A DNA stretch of 64,000 nucleotides, from the NCBI RefSeq assembly GCF_958298935.1, contig NC_084938.1, positions 5,401,501 through 5,465,500 on the forward strand, given 5' to 3'. Position numbers and translations under genes: made by a program. Of the stretch, positions 1 through 10,898 are shown one piece after another (the first letter of the stretch is position 1; each line of letters opens with the position of its first letter). This stretch comes from Phragmites australis. Lineage: Eukaryota > Streptophyta > Magnoliopsida > Poales > Poaceae. Below the pieces are notes generated by a model, which saw nothing but the letters and a program-made list of their open reading frames with translations, was not told where the DNA came from and ran no database searches.

Positions 1-1619
1 CAAAACCAAATGTAGCTTATATGTGCCCAGGATGTTCAACACATGTAAGAATATCACAGGTGAAGTAACAAAAGCAATATTTTTATTAAATAAACGTTAA
101 CTCTTATAGCAATTGATATATATCTGTAGCAAAACAGTAGCACTAGTGCCCAACAACACCGCAGGCGACCGACCAGGAGACACGTGCCTAGAACGTCACA
201 ACCTCACCTTGATAGTCTTCAACATCTTCACTCATTGAGCAGCACCACACATGTCGCATGGTATAGGGAAAATAGCAAGTGTGAGCACATGACATGCTCA
301 GCAAGTGTGGGAAAGATAATGATATGCAGGCTTATATCAAGAATAGGCTAAGACATGGTATATTTGCGTAAATGCGAGTAATGAAAAGATATTTAGACTC
401 AAAAAGTATTAATTTTTTTTAAATAAATGTAACATATATAGTCCAACACCCAGCATACAAGGCTCCCCACCTTGCATACCATAACCGTTTAGTACTCTCT
501 GTACTGTAATCAAAACCACAACCAAACCCATAACCATAACCCACTAATCATGTGAAGATCCAAATCTCTCATAACCATGGGCACGGCTATTATAATAGTT
601 TTTTACACTCTACAGAGGTTATCCAACTTTTAGCCACAAGTCGTGATATCCTTATTGTCGTGTTTGCAAGACACTTAAGACACGCCAGTGGTGTGCCGCC
701 AGGAGAATCGCTACGAAGCATGGACGATCAATTTGGTCCTGGTACTCCAACGAATGCCAGACATGTGTCTAATAGATATGCTAAGCCTTACCTATATCGG
801 CCTCGTGTTTGAACGGTATTTCTTGGGTTGTCGCTCCACGAACCAGTCCTTACATGTGACACTTGAGCAAAGACTATCCAACAGGGAAATAATCAACAAA
901 ACCTAACATCTCTGCTTGAAACGTATCCACAAGCCCACCACATAAACCACCATAATCAAACCAACTCTTTGCCCAAGTCCTAGGGTTCTATGTTACTAAC
1001 AAGTTCATCATCACCATTGCATATATCCACTGAACATGTATATAATACTTCCCAACATCCCAAAAGCATGGCTCAGCAATTCTACCCAAAGAGACTCATA
1101 TCAACCACCCCTTAGGCTTCAAGGAATGTAAAGGAAGAACTAGGTAAACTCTAACATAGGTGACTACCCATCAAGTTGACAGATATTGCATGTAATTTTG
1201 TAAAAGAAAACATTTAAAACATAGGTTCAATATGATCAAGGACACTTGCCTTTTACCCAATGCTACTTAGTGTTGTCAAAATCTTGGTCTCAAAATCCCT
1301 CGAACAGATCTGAAGTGTTATCGACTAAATACCAAATAAACTCTAAATTGCAAACATAAGAGAAGGAGAACGATGGACTGGAATCTTGGTTGAGCTAGGC
1401 AAGGAGAACAGAATTGACTGGACTTCTTTCGAGGAAAGAATAAAGCGATAGGAATTAGGGTTTCTAATGAAAAGATAGAAAAGGATTCACATGAAATGAG
1501 AGAACAAATCGACTGAAGCATTAACATGTGTGACCTACAAACTAATATATTATTTGAATATCATAAACTCATGTTTGTAGTACAATGACATGTAGATCTG
1601 GTCATGACCTATATGCTAT
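1..1619. other. AT-rich intergenic DNA, no gene recognised
   Basis: Only short open frames without recognisable motifs occur here, and codon content looks random. I see no transposon ends, tRNA or long repeat. It is probably old degraded repeat or intergenic sequence. Confidence 0.5.
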
Positions 1620-3488
1620 TGTAACAACCATAAATTTACTAATCAAAATAATATCTTCATGTTGTAGGGATCTAGATGTTAATAAGGGAAAACTACTATA
1701 TAGATATGAGGATGGCTATTTAAACTAGCATCGTTAGATAGATCATGAATTTAGGACAATTTGAGTGTAAGAATCACTCAAATCGGAGCTAAAATGAAGA
1801 AGTTATGAAGGTTGGAAGATCTAGGGATCTTTTTTGCAAAAGAACTATTTTCTAGAATTCTTAGAATTACTTTTGTAATGGAAATTGGGAATTATGACGT
1901 CAACAGAGGGATTTATGACATCATCAGATAAGGAAATAAAAGAAAAAGAAAAGAATTGCTAACTGACTGGATTAATGATGGACAAGTGGCAGCTTCTAAT
2001 TGGTGGCCGAAGGGGCAAGTTGATGATTTAATCTGGGCCATTGACAGAAGATCCGACGGCTGGAGTTTGATGTGGTGGCCGGAGGGGACGGTTCACGGCA
2101 GAGGGAGCTCCGGACAGCGGCGGAATTGCTGGAGGACACTAGAAATCACGTCGCCGGCGTCTGTCCTCGACGACGAGCGGCAGATAGGCATCAAGAGGGG
2201 GTGGTGATCTCACCTTGGGCTTTGATGACGTTGGGGAGGCAGCGAGGTGGTCCGGCGAAGAGAGAAGGTGGCAGCGGCACTCGGATTGGCGGTGGGACAG
2301 GTGCTCCAGCGGTGGAAATTCATCGGCACGTAGTGCAGAGAGTTCCTCAAGGGCGCACGAAGCTTCTCGGCGACTCGGTGAGGGCAACTGAGCACAGGTA
2401 CAGTGGATTAGCCAACTTGGGTGGTGCGACAATGGCGGTGGATGGAGGAAGGCTCGGGTTTGCGGCAACTCGATGAACTTTAGCACGGGGAGGCGGCTTG
2501 GAGGCGAAACAAGGCAGGGGCATGCTCGGGTGCTATATATAGGCGGTGACCTCCAAGACTCCATGACACGCATGCCGAAGAAGGTGGCTGCAGCCGGGTT
2601 TATCCCGAGCAAACTTCTACATTTGAAAATGATTCGGTTGGAGATAAGGTGGGGAATCAGGGAAGTAGACCTCCTTGAACCCTTTGGCAAGCTTCTAGAG
2701 GATTCTCCCTTCGTAACTGGCTCAGATTGGCGCGGGGGTTTAGCTGGCCAACTTAACTGTGAAGGGAACATACTCGGCCTGAGGTGGAAGAAAGCATCAA
2801 CGCGCAACGAAGGCGGCAAGAGTGCGGGGCGCCATCGGATGTGGGTGGGTGCAGCGGCAGCTGGATCGGGCGCGTGTGATCGCGTGGCCCAGAGAGGAGG
2901 CACACGGGGCACAGGTGGAACGGGCCGGGATGGTCGGGCCCAGGTGGAAGGGAGGGTGCATACTTGGGCTGGCAAGAGGGAACGAGCTGGGGTGTTCGGG
3001 CTGGCGTGGTCCAAGGGAAAAAAGAGACCGGGCCAAAGAGGAAAAAAATGAGAGAGGAAAAGAGATGGGGTCGGCTGAGTTAGACTTAGGATTTTGGAAA
3101 ATTTCATAAAAACAAAGAATGGCAAATGGGGCCAAATAAAATATCAATTAAAACCTATAAATTCTAGAAAAATTTCAACAAGCTTTTGAAATCATTTGGA
3201 AACCAAATAAAATATTTTGAAAGCATGAAAACATCTTGATATTTGAAAATAAAATATAATTCAAAATAATTCAAATAAATCCAAAGGAGCTTAAAAAAAT
3301 CCAATAAAAATCCAAAGAAAACCTATATGCCTATTTTCAACATGAATGCACCCAACCAATTACTATCCTTAATTCAAATTTGAATTTGTATTTAGAAATT
3401 AAGATTTTTCCTATTCTAATTATTTAACCTATAACCTAATTTTGGAAAATTTTAGAAATTTGCGAAATCTGAAAATCAGGGTGTGACA
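1620..3488 (-). mobile_element. Old gypsy-type LTR relic (minus orientation)
   Basis: Read on the minus strand it begins TGTCACACCC at 3488 and ends near GGTTGTTACA at 1620, the degenerate TG...CA termini typical of long Ty3/gypsy LTRs in grasses. A TATA box (TATATATAG, minus strand, 2533-2541) lies inside, followed by a GC-rich stretch. Long open frames on both strands of that stretch have no domain and are treated as chance. The flanking pentamers (GCTAT on the left, GAACA on the right) do not match, so no target duplication is visible. The left boundary is therefore uncertain. The right boundary abuts a Copia gag relic, suggesting this LTR interrupted or truncated that element. Confidence 0.5.
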
Positions 3489-4473
3489 GAACAAGTAGTG
3501 CAATGGTTCCTACGGAGAATGAGAATGATCAGGCACTTCATTTTCTCCACCACCATCTCTCTCCCACTTTGAAGGATGAATACATGGCAATGATCAGCGC
3601 TAAGGCACTATAGGACGCACTGCAGGAGCGTTTTGAGTGCCTTAAGTACACCATCAAGCCCCTCGTAGAGCAAGAATGGGTCCGGCTCTATTTCTATGAC
3701 TTCAAACATGTCAGAGAGTATAACTCCGTGCTACACCGCATTTGCATACTATTGTATCTCTATGGGAAAGTGATAACAGAAGAGGAGAAAATTGAGAAGA
3801 CTCTCTCCACTTTCCACCCAAATGCGGCAAAATCTGCACGCAATCACCGTTAATCGAATTATAAGAAGTATTCTGAAAATTGATTGATGTGTTGCAACTC
3901 CATGAAGTTCATGATGAAGTCATAAATAAGAACTTCTTATTCCAGCCGCAAGGGAAGAGCAGTAGCCTAGAAATCAATCACAGCTCTTTCAAAGCGCGCA
4001 AAAACCGCAATAAGAAGCGAGGGAAGGGAGGAAAGAAAGTGGTGATAGACAAAGTCAAGCCTGGTGATAATAATGGCAAGACAAAGAAACAAGTAAAGCC
4101 ATATGGTGGGCAGAACTAGACATACTATAAGTGTGGTGTTTGGGGCCATTGGTGCCGAATCTGTAAAATGCCAAAGCATGTTGTGGAAGCATACCAAAAG
4201 AAGAAGAAGAAGGAGCAGCCAGAAGCACACCTCACCATTGCAGTGGGGATGGAAATAGACAAAGCAATAGTAGTTGAAAGGGAAGAATCTCACATGGAAG
4301 TTGTTGATGCTCACGCACTGGTAGTGAAAGACCTCCCAATGAAAGATACGGAGGTCTCTACTTTGCCCTCCTCCACTGCCATAGATGATGCCATAATGGA
4401 TGAAGCGGAAATGAAAGCCATTGAAGATGAAGTGGCCATTTACTTAGTTGCTAAATTTAGAAGGATTGAGTGA
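3489..4473 (+). pseudogene. Copia A gag relic (UBN2-type with zinc knuckle)
   Basis: In one frame from 3491 the translation gives a gag-like region: a QALHFLHHHL stretch, then ERFECLKYTIKP, then DFKHVREYNSVLHRI, which matches the UBN2 gag pattern of plant Copia elements. It is interrupted by stops near 3610 and 3851 and by a frameshift before 3880. A lysine-rich stretch and a zinc knuckle follow at about 4120-4175; the knuckle keeps CG, GH and the last Cys but its first Cys reads Tyr. The open frame 4168-4473 is an acidic linker to protease. It is non-functional. Confidence 0.7.
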
Positions 4474-4589
4474 ATAAATGTAAGCTCTAGAAGAGCAATC
4501 GTAGCTACAAATAATTTTTTCGATAGTTAATAAAGCATTTAGTCTTTTGCTACTTTCTCGTATGTGAATGATTGAATGCTTTATTTATA

Positions 4590-5355
4590 GAATATGTGTG
4601 GCGCCCATATAAAGGAAGTGTGTATGTGGATAGTGGAACCACAAACACCATCTTAAGAGAAAATGTATATTTTTAGTCTATTAGAAATAACTTTGAAAAA
4701 GTAATGACTGTCACTAGTAATGATAAATGCATAGTATGTTCTGAAAGAGCCACAATCATACTACCTATAGGAACTACTTTGCACATTGAAGAAGCATTGA
4801 TGTACTCTAAATCTACAAGGAATCTCTTAAGTTTTAAAGACATTCGTGCTAACGGTTTCCATGTAGAAACTGATGAAGAAGATGGTAGGGAGTACCTATA
4901 CATCACTAAGCATGATAGTGAAGTGAGAATACTAGAAAAAATTTCCTCCATGAGCAGTGGCTTGTACTACACTCATATTAGGGCACCTAGGTTCACTACC
5001 TTGAACACAGTGTTTCGTAGTACAGAATTATTCTCCCTATGACATGATAGATTAGGTCACCCTGGTCTTAGAATGATAAGGAATATAATTACTAATTCAC
5101 AAGGTCATGGCATAAATGTGAAGAATTTCCTGAATCATGAAGATTTTGTATACCTTTCATGTGGTACCGGGAAATTAATAATAAGACCGTCTAGCTTAAA
5201 GGTACAAGATGAAATCTTTGAATTCCTGGACCAAATCCAGGGGGACATTTGTGGTCCTATTCAGTTGCTTTCTGGCCCATTTTGGTACTTTATGGTATTA
5301 ATAGACGCATCCTCGAAGTGGTCACATGAATGTCTATTATCTACCCGCAACTATG
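4590..5355 (+). pseudogene. Copia A protease, pre-integrase and integrase 5' part
   Basis: The aspartic protease signature VDSGTTNT lies at about 4625-4650. A GAG-pre-integrase segment (HDRLGHPG, 5043-5066) follows, and then the integrase start GDICGPIQ at about 5240-5265. A stop codon (TGA, 5041-5043) sits just before the pre-integrase domain, and other disruptions are present. The reading frame is cut exactly at 5355 by the TGTAACACCC start of a gypsy LTR and continues at 20193 after the CTATG target duplication. It encodes parts of the Copia polyprotein and is no longer functional. Confidence 0.75.
5351..5355. repeat. Target-site duplication CTATG (left copy)
   Basis: CTATG directly precedes TGTAACACCC. 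The identical pentamer at 20193-20197 directly follows GGGTGTTACA. This 5-bp duplication defines the gypsy LTR insertion. Confidence 0.9.
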
Positions 5356-6097
5356 TGTAACACCCAAAACTTCAAAATTTGCAATAATTTAAAATTTTGC
5401 TAGAAATTAAATAGGTGGATTTCATTTTAGCTCTATAGGAAATTAATTTCTAAATTTAATTTGGATTAGGTTGAATGTTTGTCGCATTCATGCCGTTGTA
5501 GTTGCAATAAGGTTTTATTGTGTGGAAAATTTTGCTAAAATTTGCTAGAGTTCGCTCGTTTAAAATCCCTTTTTAAAATAGTTTGAAATCTAAAAAAAAA
5601 AGAGAAAAAGATTTCTAAATAGAAAATCCTTCTTGGGCCGTCTTCCTTCCCCGCGCCGGCCCAACCCGCCTCCTTCCCCTCCCTCTTCCCTCCCGCCATG
5701 GGCCGCGCCCCTCTCTTCCCCGCGCTGGCCCGCAGGCCGAGCCGGCCTGCCGCGCCCACCGAGCCGCCTCACCTCCGCCCGCCTCGCTGCCAAGTGGGCC
5801 CGGTTCCGAGCCGAGCCGCCCGCCCGCCCGAGCTGCCGAGCCGTCAGCTCGCCTCCTTCTTCATCCCGCCACCGGACGCCGACACCCCCAATCACCGCGG
5901 CCGTTTCAAATCGAAGCCTCCCCGTGCCTTAACTCTCCAATCAAACCACACCACCATGATCGCTGCCCCCTATTCCCTCCATTTGAGCCGTTTCCCCCTT
6001 GAATTCCCACTCTTTTGCATGGAAACCGAAGCTTTTATTTCATTTGGGCCGCCGGCCGAATCTCCTCAAATCCGGCCGTTCCACTCCTCCTCTCGGG

Positions 6098-6104
6098 TAT
6101 ATAA
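6098..6104 (+). promoter_or_regulatory. TATA box of the gypsy solo LTR
   Basis: TATATAA followed by GGGC sits between a GC-rich upstream region and the presumed R region. The Sirevirus entered about 100 bp downstream, so any transcript from this LTR would run into the Sirevirus. Confidence 0.55.
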
Positions 6105-6202
6105 GGGCTCCATCGGCATCCTTGCTCGGTTCCGCACCCGAATACCCCGTTTCCCCTCTCTCTTGCGCACGGATTCGAGCCACCGCCGTCACCACCATTG
6201 CC

Positions 6203-6207
6203 GCCGG
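6203..6207. repeat. Target-site duplication GCCGG (left copy)
   Basis: GCCGG precedes TGAAAGTGCC at 6208. The same GCCGG occurs at 18000-18004, directly after GCACTTTCA. This marks the Sirevirus insertion. Confidence 0.92.
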
Positions 6208-7819
6208 TGAAAGTGCCTAGAGGGGGGGGTGAATAGGCTTTTCTGAAATTTAAAACTAAAAACAGCGGATTAAACTGCGGGATATTCCGGTGAAGTCCGG
6301 ATACTCCGGTATGGTCCGGAGTATCCGGTCTAGTCCGGAGTATCCGGCCTGACAGGAAATTTCAGAATAAATTTGAACTAAAGGCTACAGCTAGATTCTA
6401 AGAAGTGCACTAGGTCAAGTAGATATTACTAAGCTAGAATAACAGTTAAAACTAGCAAGATTGATACTATAGCAAATTAAATGACAAATTACCAAATGCA
6501 TACGATCAAGTAAGTTTAACAAGTAAGAACACGAGAATATATCCCGGAGTTCGGCCACCTCACAAAGAAGTGCCTACGTCTCCGTTGAGGAGCTCACAAA
6601 GAGCCGGGTCTTCTCCAACCCTATCCTCTTCTAGCGACCACAAAGATCAAGCTAGAAATTCTTACTCAATATGAAGATGCTTACAAACTTCCCGAGGCAC
6701 ACCACAAGTTTTGGGTGCTCTTCGGGCGACTCCTTTCCTTCTAGAAACCCAAAGCTTCAAAGGAGATGATCGCAGTAAATGCTCGATGAAGAAATCAATG
6801 CTCAAGTGGCTTGAACCCTCTCCAAACACACACTCTCAAATTTGTGCAAGTTTTGCTCTAGAGATGATTGGAGGGGCTTTGAATGCTCTTTAAGTGCTCA
6901 AGAGTTCTCAAGGAAACCAGCCACAGCAAGCCCTAAATGATATCGAGAGAGGAGGCATTTATAGCCCTCTCTCACAGACTAGCCGTTACTGTTTTTGTCA
7001 GAGCTTACCGGAGTATCCGGTGAACACCGGAGTCTCCGGTCCTAATTCCAAAAACGCCGTCAGAACGGTCACGAACGTGTCAGAACTAGCCGTTACAGTT
7101 CTGTTTCATTACCAGAGTCTCCGGTGAACACCGGAGTCTCCGGTCCTGACAGATTTTCCAAAACAGACTAAGTCCGGAGACTAGCCGGATCCTCCGGCAT
7201 CTCCAGGTACCGGAGTATCCGGTGAACACCGGAGACTCCGGTCTTTACTATTTTTTTTATCAAAAAGATTAAAAGCTAACCGAGAGCCTCTGCCGGAGTC
7301 TACCTCGGAGACTCCGACTGCACACAAAACATTTTACCGGAGTATCCGGTGAACACCGGAGACTCCGGTATTTTTCTTGAAAAGATTAACCCGTAACCGA
7401 GACTCTCTGCCGGAGGCTAGCTCGGAGACTCCGGCTGAACGCTGAGTACCGGAGTATCCGGTGAACACCGGAGACTCCGGACTCAGAAGATTTTCAGAAA
7501 GAGTTTCGTGTCCGTGAGTGAATGTGTCTCTCAATTGGGTGATTCTAAAGGATCTCTTGAGCATTGAGACACTAATCAAGCAAATGAATTCATCCATCTA
7601 AGAAAAAATCTATCCTAGACTCAATTTCAAAAGTAAAAAGAATTTAAGCCCTATCTTATATCCTTCGTTGATTCTTCAATTGTTTCGACGGGCGTCAAAC
7701 GTCATTTACCTTCACAACTAATGCTCATACCTGTTCAATACTCACAAAGCATGTTAGTTCTTTAATCGTTTTGTCATCAATAAGCCAAAACCCACTTAGG
7801 GGGCCTAGATGCACTTTCA
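6208..7819 (-). repeat. Sirevirus 3' LTR
   Basis: 1612 bp, starting TGAAAGTGCC and ending GCACTTTCA on the plus strand. It has a TATA element (TATAAATG, minus strand, 6956-6963). It holds a dense array of CCGGAGTATCCGG- and CCGGAGACTCCGG-like palindromes, mainly at 6281-6350, 7007-7245 and 7287-7482. It is about 99% identical by eye to 16390-17999; differences include a longer G run, a changed GCCGTC/AGTGTC stretch near 7054, and single substitutions. Confidence 0.92.
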
Positions 7820-7820
7820 A

Positions 7821-8210
7821 TCTCCCCCTTTTTGGTGATTGATGACAACCCGATTAAAGGATACACAAGGATATATGAAAAAAGTTTTGAATTCTAGAAG
7901 ATATGGTAAGCTCCCCCTAAATGTGTGCATTGTTTTAAGCAAAGTTAAACAACAATGCATTTATTTAGGAATTTCAACACAAAAGCTCCCCCTATATCCT
8001 AGAATCCGTGGGATGCAAAAGTTTTTGAAAAGACATAGAGCACAGAAAACTAATGAAAGTACAACAAACATCATACTAACATAAAGGTCTTATGAATTTA
8101 AATAACACAAGGTTCATCACAAACAAGAATCCAATTGTCCAACGGCGAAAGAGATTTAAAGGAGACTAAAACTAAGGAAACTAAGATAAAGGATAACTAT
8201 CTCTCCCCCT
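7821..8210 (-). promoter_or_regulatory. Multiple polypurine tracts (3' LTR priming sites)
   Basis: On the plus strand, CTCCCCC-type pyrimidine tracts occur at about 7822-7835 (directly next to the 3' LTR, followed by TTTTTGG), 7911-7918, 7984-7991 and 8201-8212. On the element strand these are purine tracts (CCAAAAAGGGGGAG and similar). The one touching the LTR is the plus-strand primer site; tandem extra tracts are a known Sirevirus trait. Confidence 0.7.
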
Positions 8211-8238
8211 TTGGCATCAAGCACCAAAAAGAGAGAGC

Positions 8239-9936
8239 CTACTCGCTGCTACCATCTTCCTCATCTTCTTCTTCCTCGTCTTCACTTCCTTCGTTGCCGT
8301 CAGAGGAATCGTCTTGAGCTTGTTGTTGAGAACTTTCGGCTGCTGCTTGAGCTTCATCATACCATGCCCAAGGGTTCTCAACCTCAAAAGGTGCACTCTC
8401 CGCTTCATCTGACTCAATAGGAGAGCAAGGAGGTTGGAGATTCATGGATGTGTACATTTGTTTCTGACGATTCTCCATTTTCTTTAAGCGAGCACCTTGA
8501 TCCTTGATTTGAGTGGCATTGTGAGTGCAAATCTTGAAAATTGCTTTGAGAGCACTCTTGATGAAAGAAGACCCTCGAGGTGGAGCACGTCTCGAGGCAA
8601 ATGGTCTTGAGCTAGGAGGAGCACGAGGAGGTGATGGAGATGGAGAGGGAGCTCGAATGTTCAAAGGCCTCATTCTGTATGGTTCATGCTTAATCTCCTT
8701 TACAAAAGTCTTCTTGGATATCCTTTCAATGATAAACATGATATAAGGGGCATATCCACAACTTTTTATGGGCCACTTGGATGTAAAAACAATTTCCTCC
8801 CAGAGAAAGTGAGCCACGCTGAAAGGAGCATGATCGTTTGACATGGCTGCAAGGAGATTTCTGGAGATACTTTGAACTGTTGTTGCATCTCCACTCTTGG
8901 GCGCCAAGGTGAGCCGGAATAGGGAGTTCAAACATCGATAGAAAGGCCTCATCCCTGTGAGTTTTCCGAACTCAACTCGTCCATGATTTAGATACATGAA
9001 CCCAATTTCTACCAATGTCAGTTGATTCTCATTGTGAATTTGATCCTTGGAAGTATCTCTGGCATCTAGATGGAAGTAGTGAGCGAAGCCTCTGAAACTG
9101 ATCCTGTATTTGACTCCCTCTGTCATCCAGTGCATAATGGGATTTTCACATCCCTCAAACCACACTGTGGCATAGAATTGTGCGATAACCTCCTCGCACC
9201 AATCATACCTGAAAGCCATAATATTTTTTACCCTTTTGCTCTCACAGGCTGCAATCACTTCAGTGAACACCGGGTCATTCTTCCTGGCCATATAATCCCA
9301 ATCAATCCATTGCATGGGAGTAATAGGCTTCTTCTTGGCCAAAATTACTGTCTCATAGAAGTCTGCCTGAAAGTCATTCCAGAATCGATAATCGGCAACA
9401 TTCTTCTCAAAATCATATGGGTTGTTCAACCTTTCACTAACAACCCTTGATACATTCTTCATGTAGTTTACTGTCCTTTTTGGAGCATCAAAAACAGAAG
9501 CAGTTCTCCGGGGTCTGTGAAGCTTTAAGGGTCCAATGACTTCATCAGCTTGTTCTTCTTCATTATCCTCGGATTCAGATGAGTTATCTTGTGCAACACC
9601 TTTGCCTCTTTCTTCAGTAGAGGGCATTCTTCCTCGACCTCTTCCTGCAGTTACTTTGGCTGGCCCCTTTCCCCTTGCAGACTCTCGGCCTCGCATAGCT
9701 TGAGATTTGGTTCGGCAGATGGTCACAAGGTCCCTGTCACCACTTCCAGCAACTCTGCCTTCCTCGATGTGAATACCACCACTTGCGGCTAATTTGCGGA
9801 CTCTTTCACCACTAGCATGGCCGCTTCCACTATCTTCTGATTGGGCAGGAGCACTTGATTCTTGAGCACGGGGGTCACTTCTTTGTTTCTTCTTCCTCTC
9901 GAAAGTGCGATCCTTCTCAAAACGGTCTCCAGCCAT
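8239..9936 (-). CDS. Sirevirus ORF3, plant-transposon domain protein (env-position)
   Basis: An uninterrupted frame of 565 codons from the ATG at 9936 (start MAGDRFEKD, good CAATGG context); an in-frame ATG at 9969 would add 11 residues. Seen in the sequence: a charged, low-complexity N-terminus to about residue 150, and a conserved central region (from about residue 150 to 410) with many aromatic and Trp residues that resembles the 'putative plant transposon protein' domain. A Pro/Arg-rich linker follows, then a Lys/Gln-rich stretch with coiled-coil character near residues 470-510, and an Asp/Glu tail. No signal peptide or membrane segment is evident. It sits in the position of the env-like gene of Sireviruses, between pol and the 3' LTR. 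Function is unknown. It is intact although pol is broken. Confidence 0.75.
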   Translation of the reverse strand: MAGDRFEKDRTFERKKKQRSDPRAQESSAPAQSEDSGSGHASGERVRKLAASGGIHIEEGRVAGSGDRDLVTICRTKSQAMRGRESARGKGPAKVTAGRGRGRMPSTEERGKGVAQDNSSESEDNEEEQADEVIGPLKLHRPRRTASVFDAPKRTVNYMKNVSRVVSERLNNPYDFEKNVADYRFWNDFQADFYETVILAKKKPITPMQWIDWDYMARKNDPVFTEVIAACESKRVKNIMAFRYDWCEEVIAQFYATVWFEGCENPIMHWMTEGVKYRISFRGFAHYFHLDARDTSKDQIHNENQLTLVEIGFMYLNHGRVEFGKLTGMRPFYRCLNSLFRLTLAPKSGDATTVQSISRNLLAAMSNDHAPFSVAHFLWEEIVFTSKWPIKSCGYAPYIMFIIERISKKTFVKEIKHEPYRMRPLNIRAPSPSPSPPRAPPSSRPFASRRAPPRGSSFIKSALKAIFKICTHNATQIKDQGARLKKMENRQKQMYTSMNLQPPCSPIESDEAESAPFEVENPWAWYDEAQAAAESSQQQAQDDSSDGNEGSEDEEEEDEEDGSSE

Positions 9937-9969
9937 TGCAAGAATACCTAGAAGAAATGGAATGATCAA

Positions 9970-10898
9970 AGAATTTGAGGAGTAAAAGATTGGACAGGAA
10001 AAGCTGAAATTTCAGGCTGATACCGGAGTATCCGGTGAACACCGGATACTCCGGTCGGCCCCGACAGGAAACCTAACAAGCTAGGGTTTTGAAGATATGG
10101 CCAACTAGAGATGAAACAAGTTTGGGAATGGGTTCTAGAGGGTACTAGGAACTATTCTACCAAAGGAAAACAACTCTAGACAAGAGCATTGAGAGATCGG
10201 GAAGATTGTTGAAAACGGTACCTTTGAGCTCAAATCCTCCGGGGATTTTTGAGAAATAGGGATCTCCGGAGATTTCGGCCTTTAATCCAAGAGAGAAACG
10301 TAGCAAGACTTGAAGATCCTTGGGTTCCTCTCAAAATCGCCGGAGAGAAGGTTGTTTGGAGAGAGGACAAGAGAATAGATGGGAAGAGGTAACTGTTCGG
10401 GCTGGGGAAATATATAGAATTCTGGAGACACCGGAAACTCCGGTGTAGACCGGAGAGTCCGGTCCTGATACTTTTACCGAAAACTCCGGTGGAGACCGGA
10501 GACTCCGGTCTTGACACTTGTACCGGAGACTCCGGTGAATACCGGACTATCCGGTAACTGGAAACAGAACGGAATAACGCTGAGGCTGTGAACAGTGTCA
10601 AGTCCGGATACTCCGGTGAACACCGGACATTCCGGGACCTGGAACTGTCACAGCAGGATTTAGAGCTGAGGAATTTGGAAAAAGATTTTCTGGAAGGAAG
10701 ATGTTGGACAAGAGGATTAACTTGTCAAATGTGATCAGCCAATCAAGCATCATTACATAACTATGATCACAAGTTACAAATTATGATCGGGAGATCAAAA
10801 AATCCAAATAATTTTGAGAAAAACACTCAAAATGCAGTTTTCGCAAACTCTTAACTAGAAAAGCTATAAATCTACAACAAGCAAGTGTATGCAACAGT
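9970..10898 (-). other. Palindrome-rich spacer between pol and ORF3
   Basis: No coding content is recognised. CCGG palindromes like those of the LTR recur at 10021-10056, 10429-10458, 10477-10510, 10521-10556 and 10603-10636 (for example ACCGGAGACTCCGGT). A frame at 10230-10601 is simply read through these repeats. The spacer could hold control signals for an ORF3 transcript. Confidence 0.6.

Noticed and set aside
2139..3125. 328-codon minus-strand open frame
   Set aside because: It lies in the GC-rich part of an LTR relic, has overlapping open frames on the other strand, and shows Pro/Ser/Arg composition with no domain.
5698..6210. Open frames in 5535-6220 on both strands
   Set aside because: They fall inside the gypsy solo LTR; base composition explains them and no domain is seen.
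6711..7127. Identical small frames repeated at 6711-7127 and 16892-17308
   Set aside because: They are the two LTR copies of the Sirevirus, not duplicated genes.
7007..7482. CRISPR-like regular repeats (CCGGAGTATCCGG)
   Set aside because: The units are palindromes with variable spacers in a eukaryotic LTR; repeats and spacers are not of constant length and there are no cas genes.
10230..10601. 123-codon minus-strand frame in the Sirevirus spacer
   Set aside because: It reads through the CCGG palindromes and has no domain.
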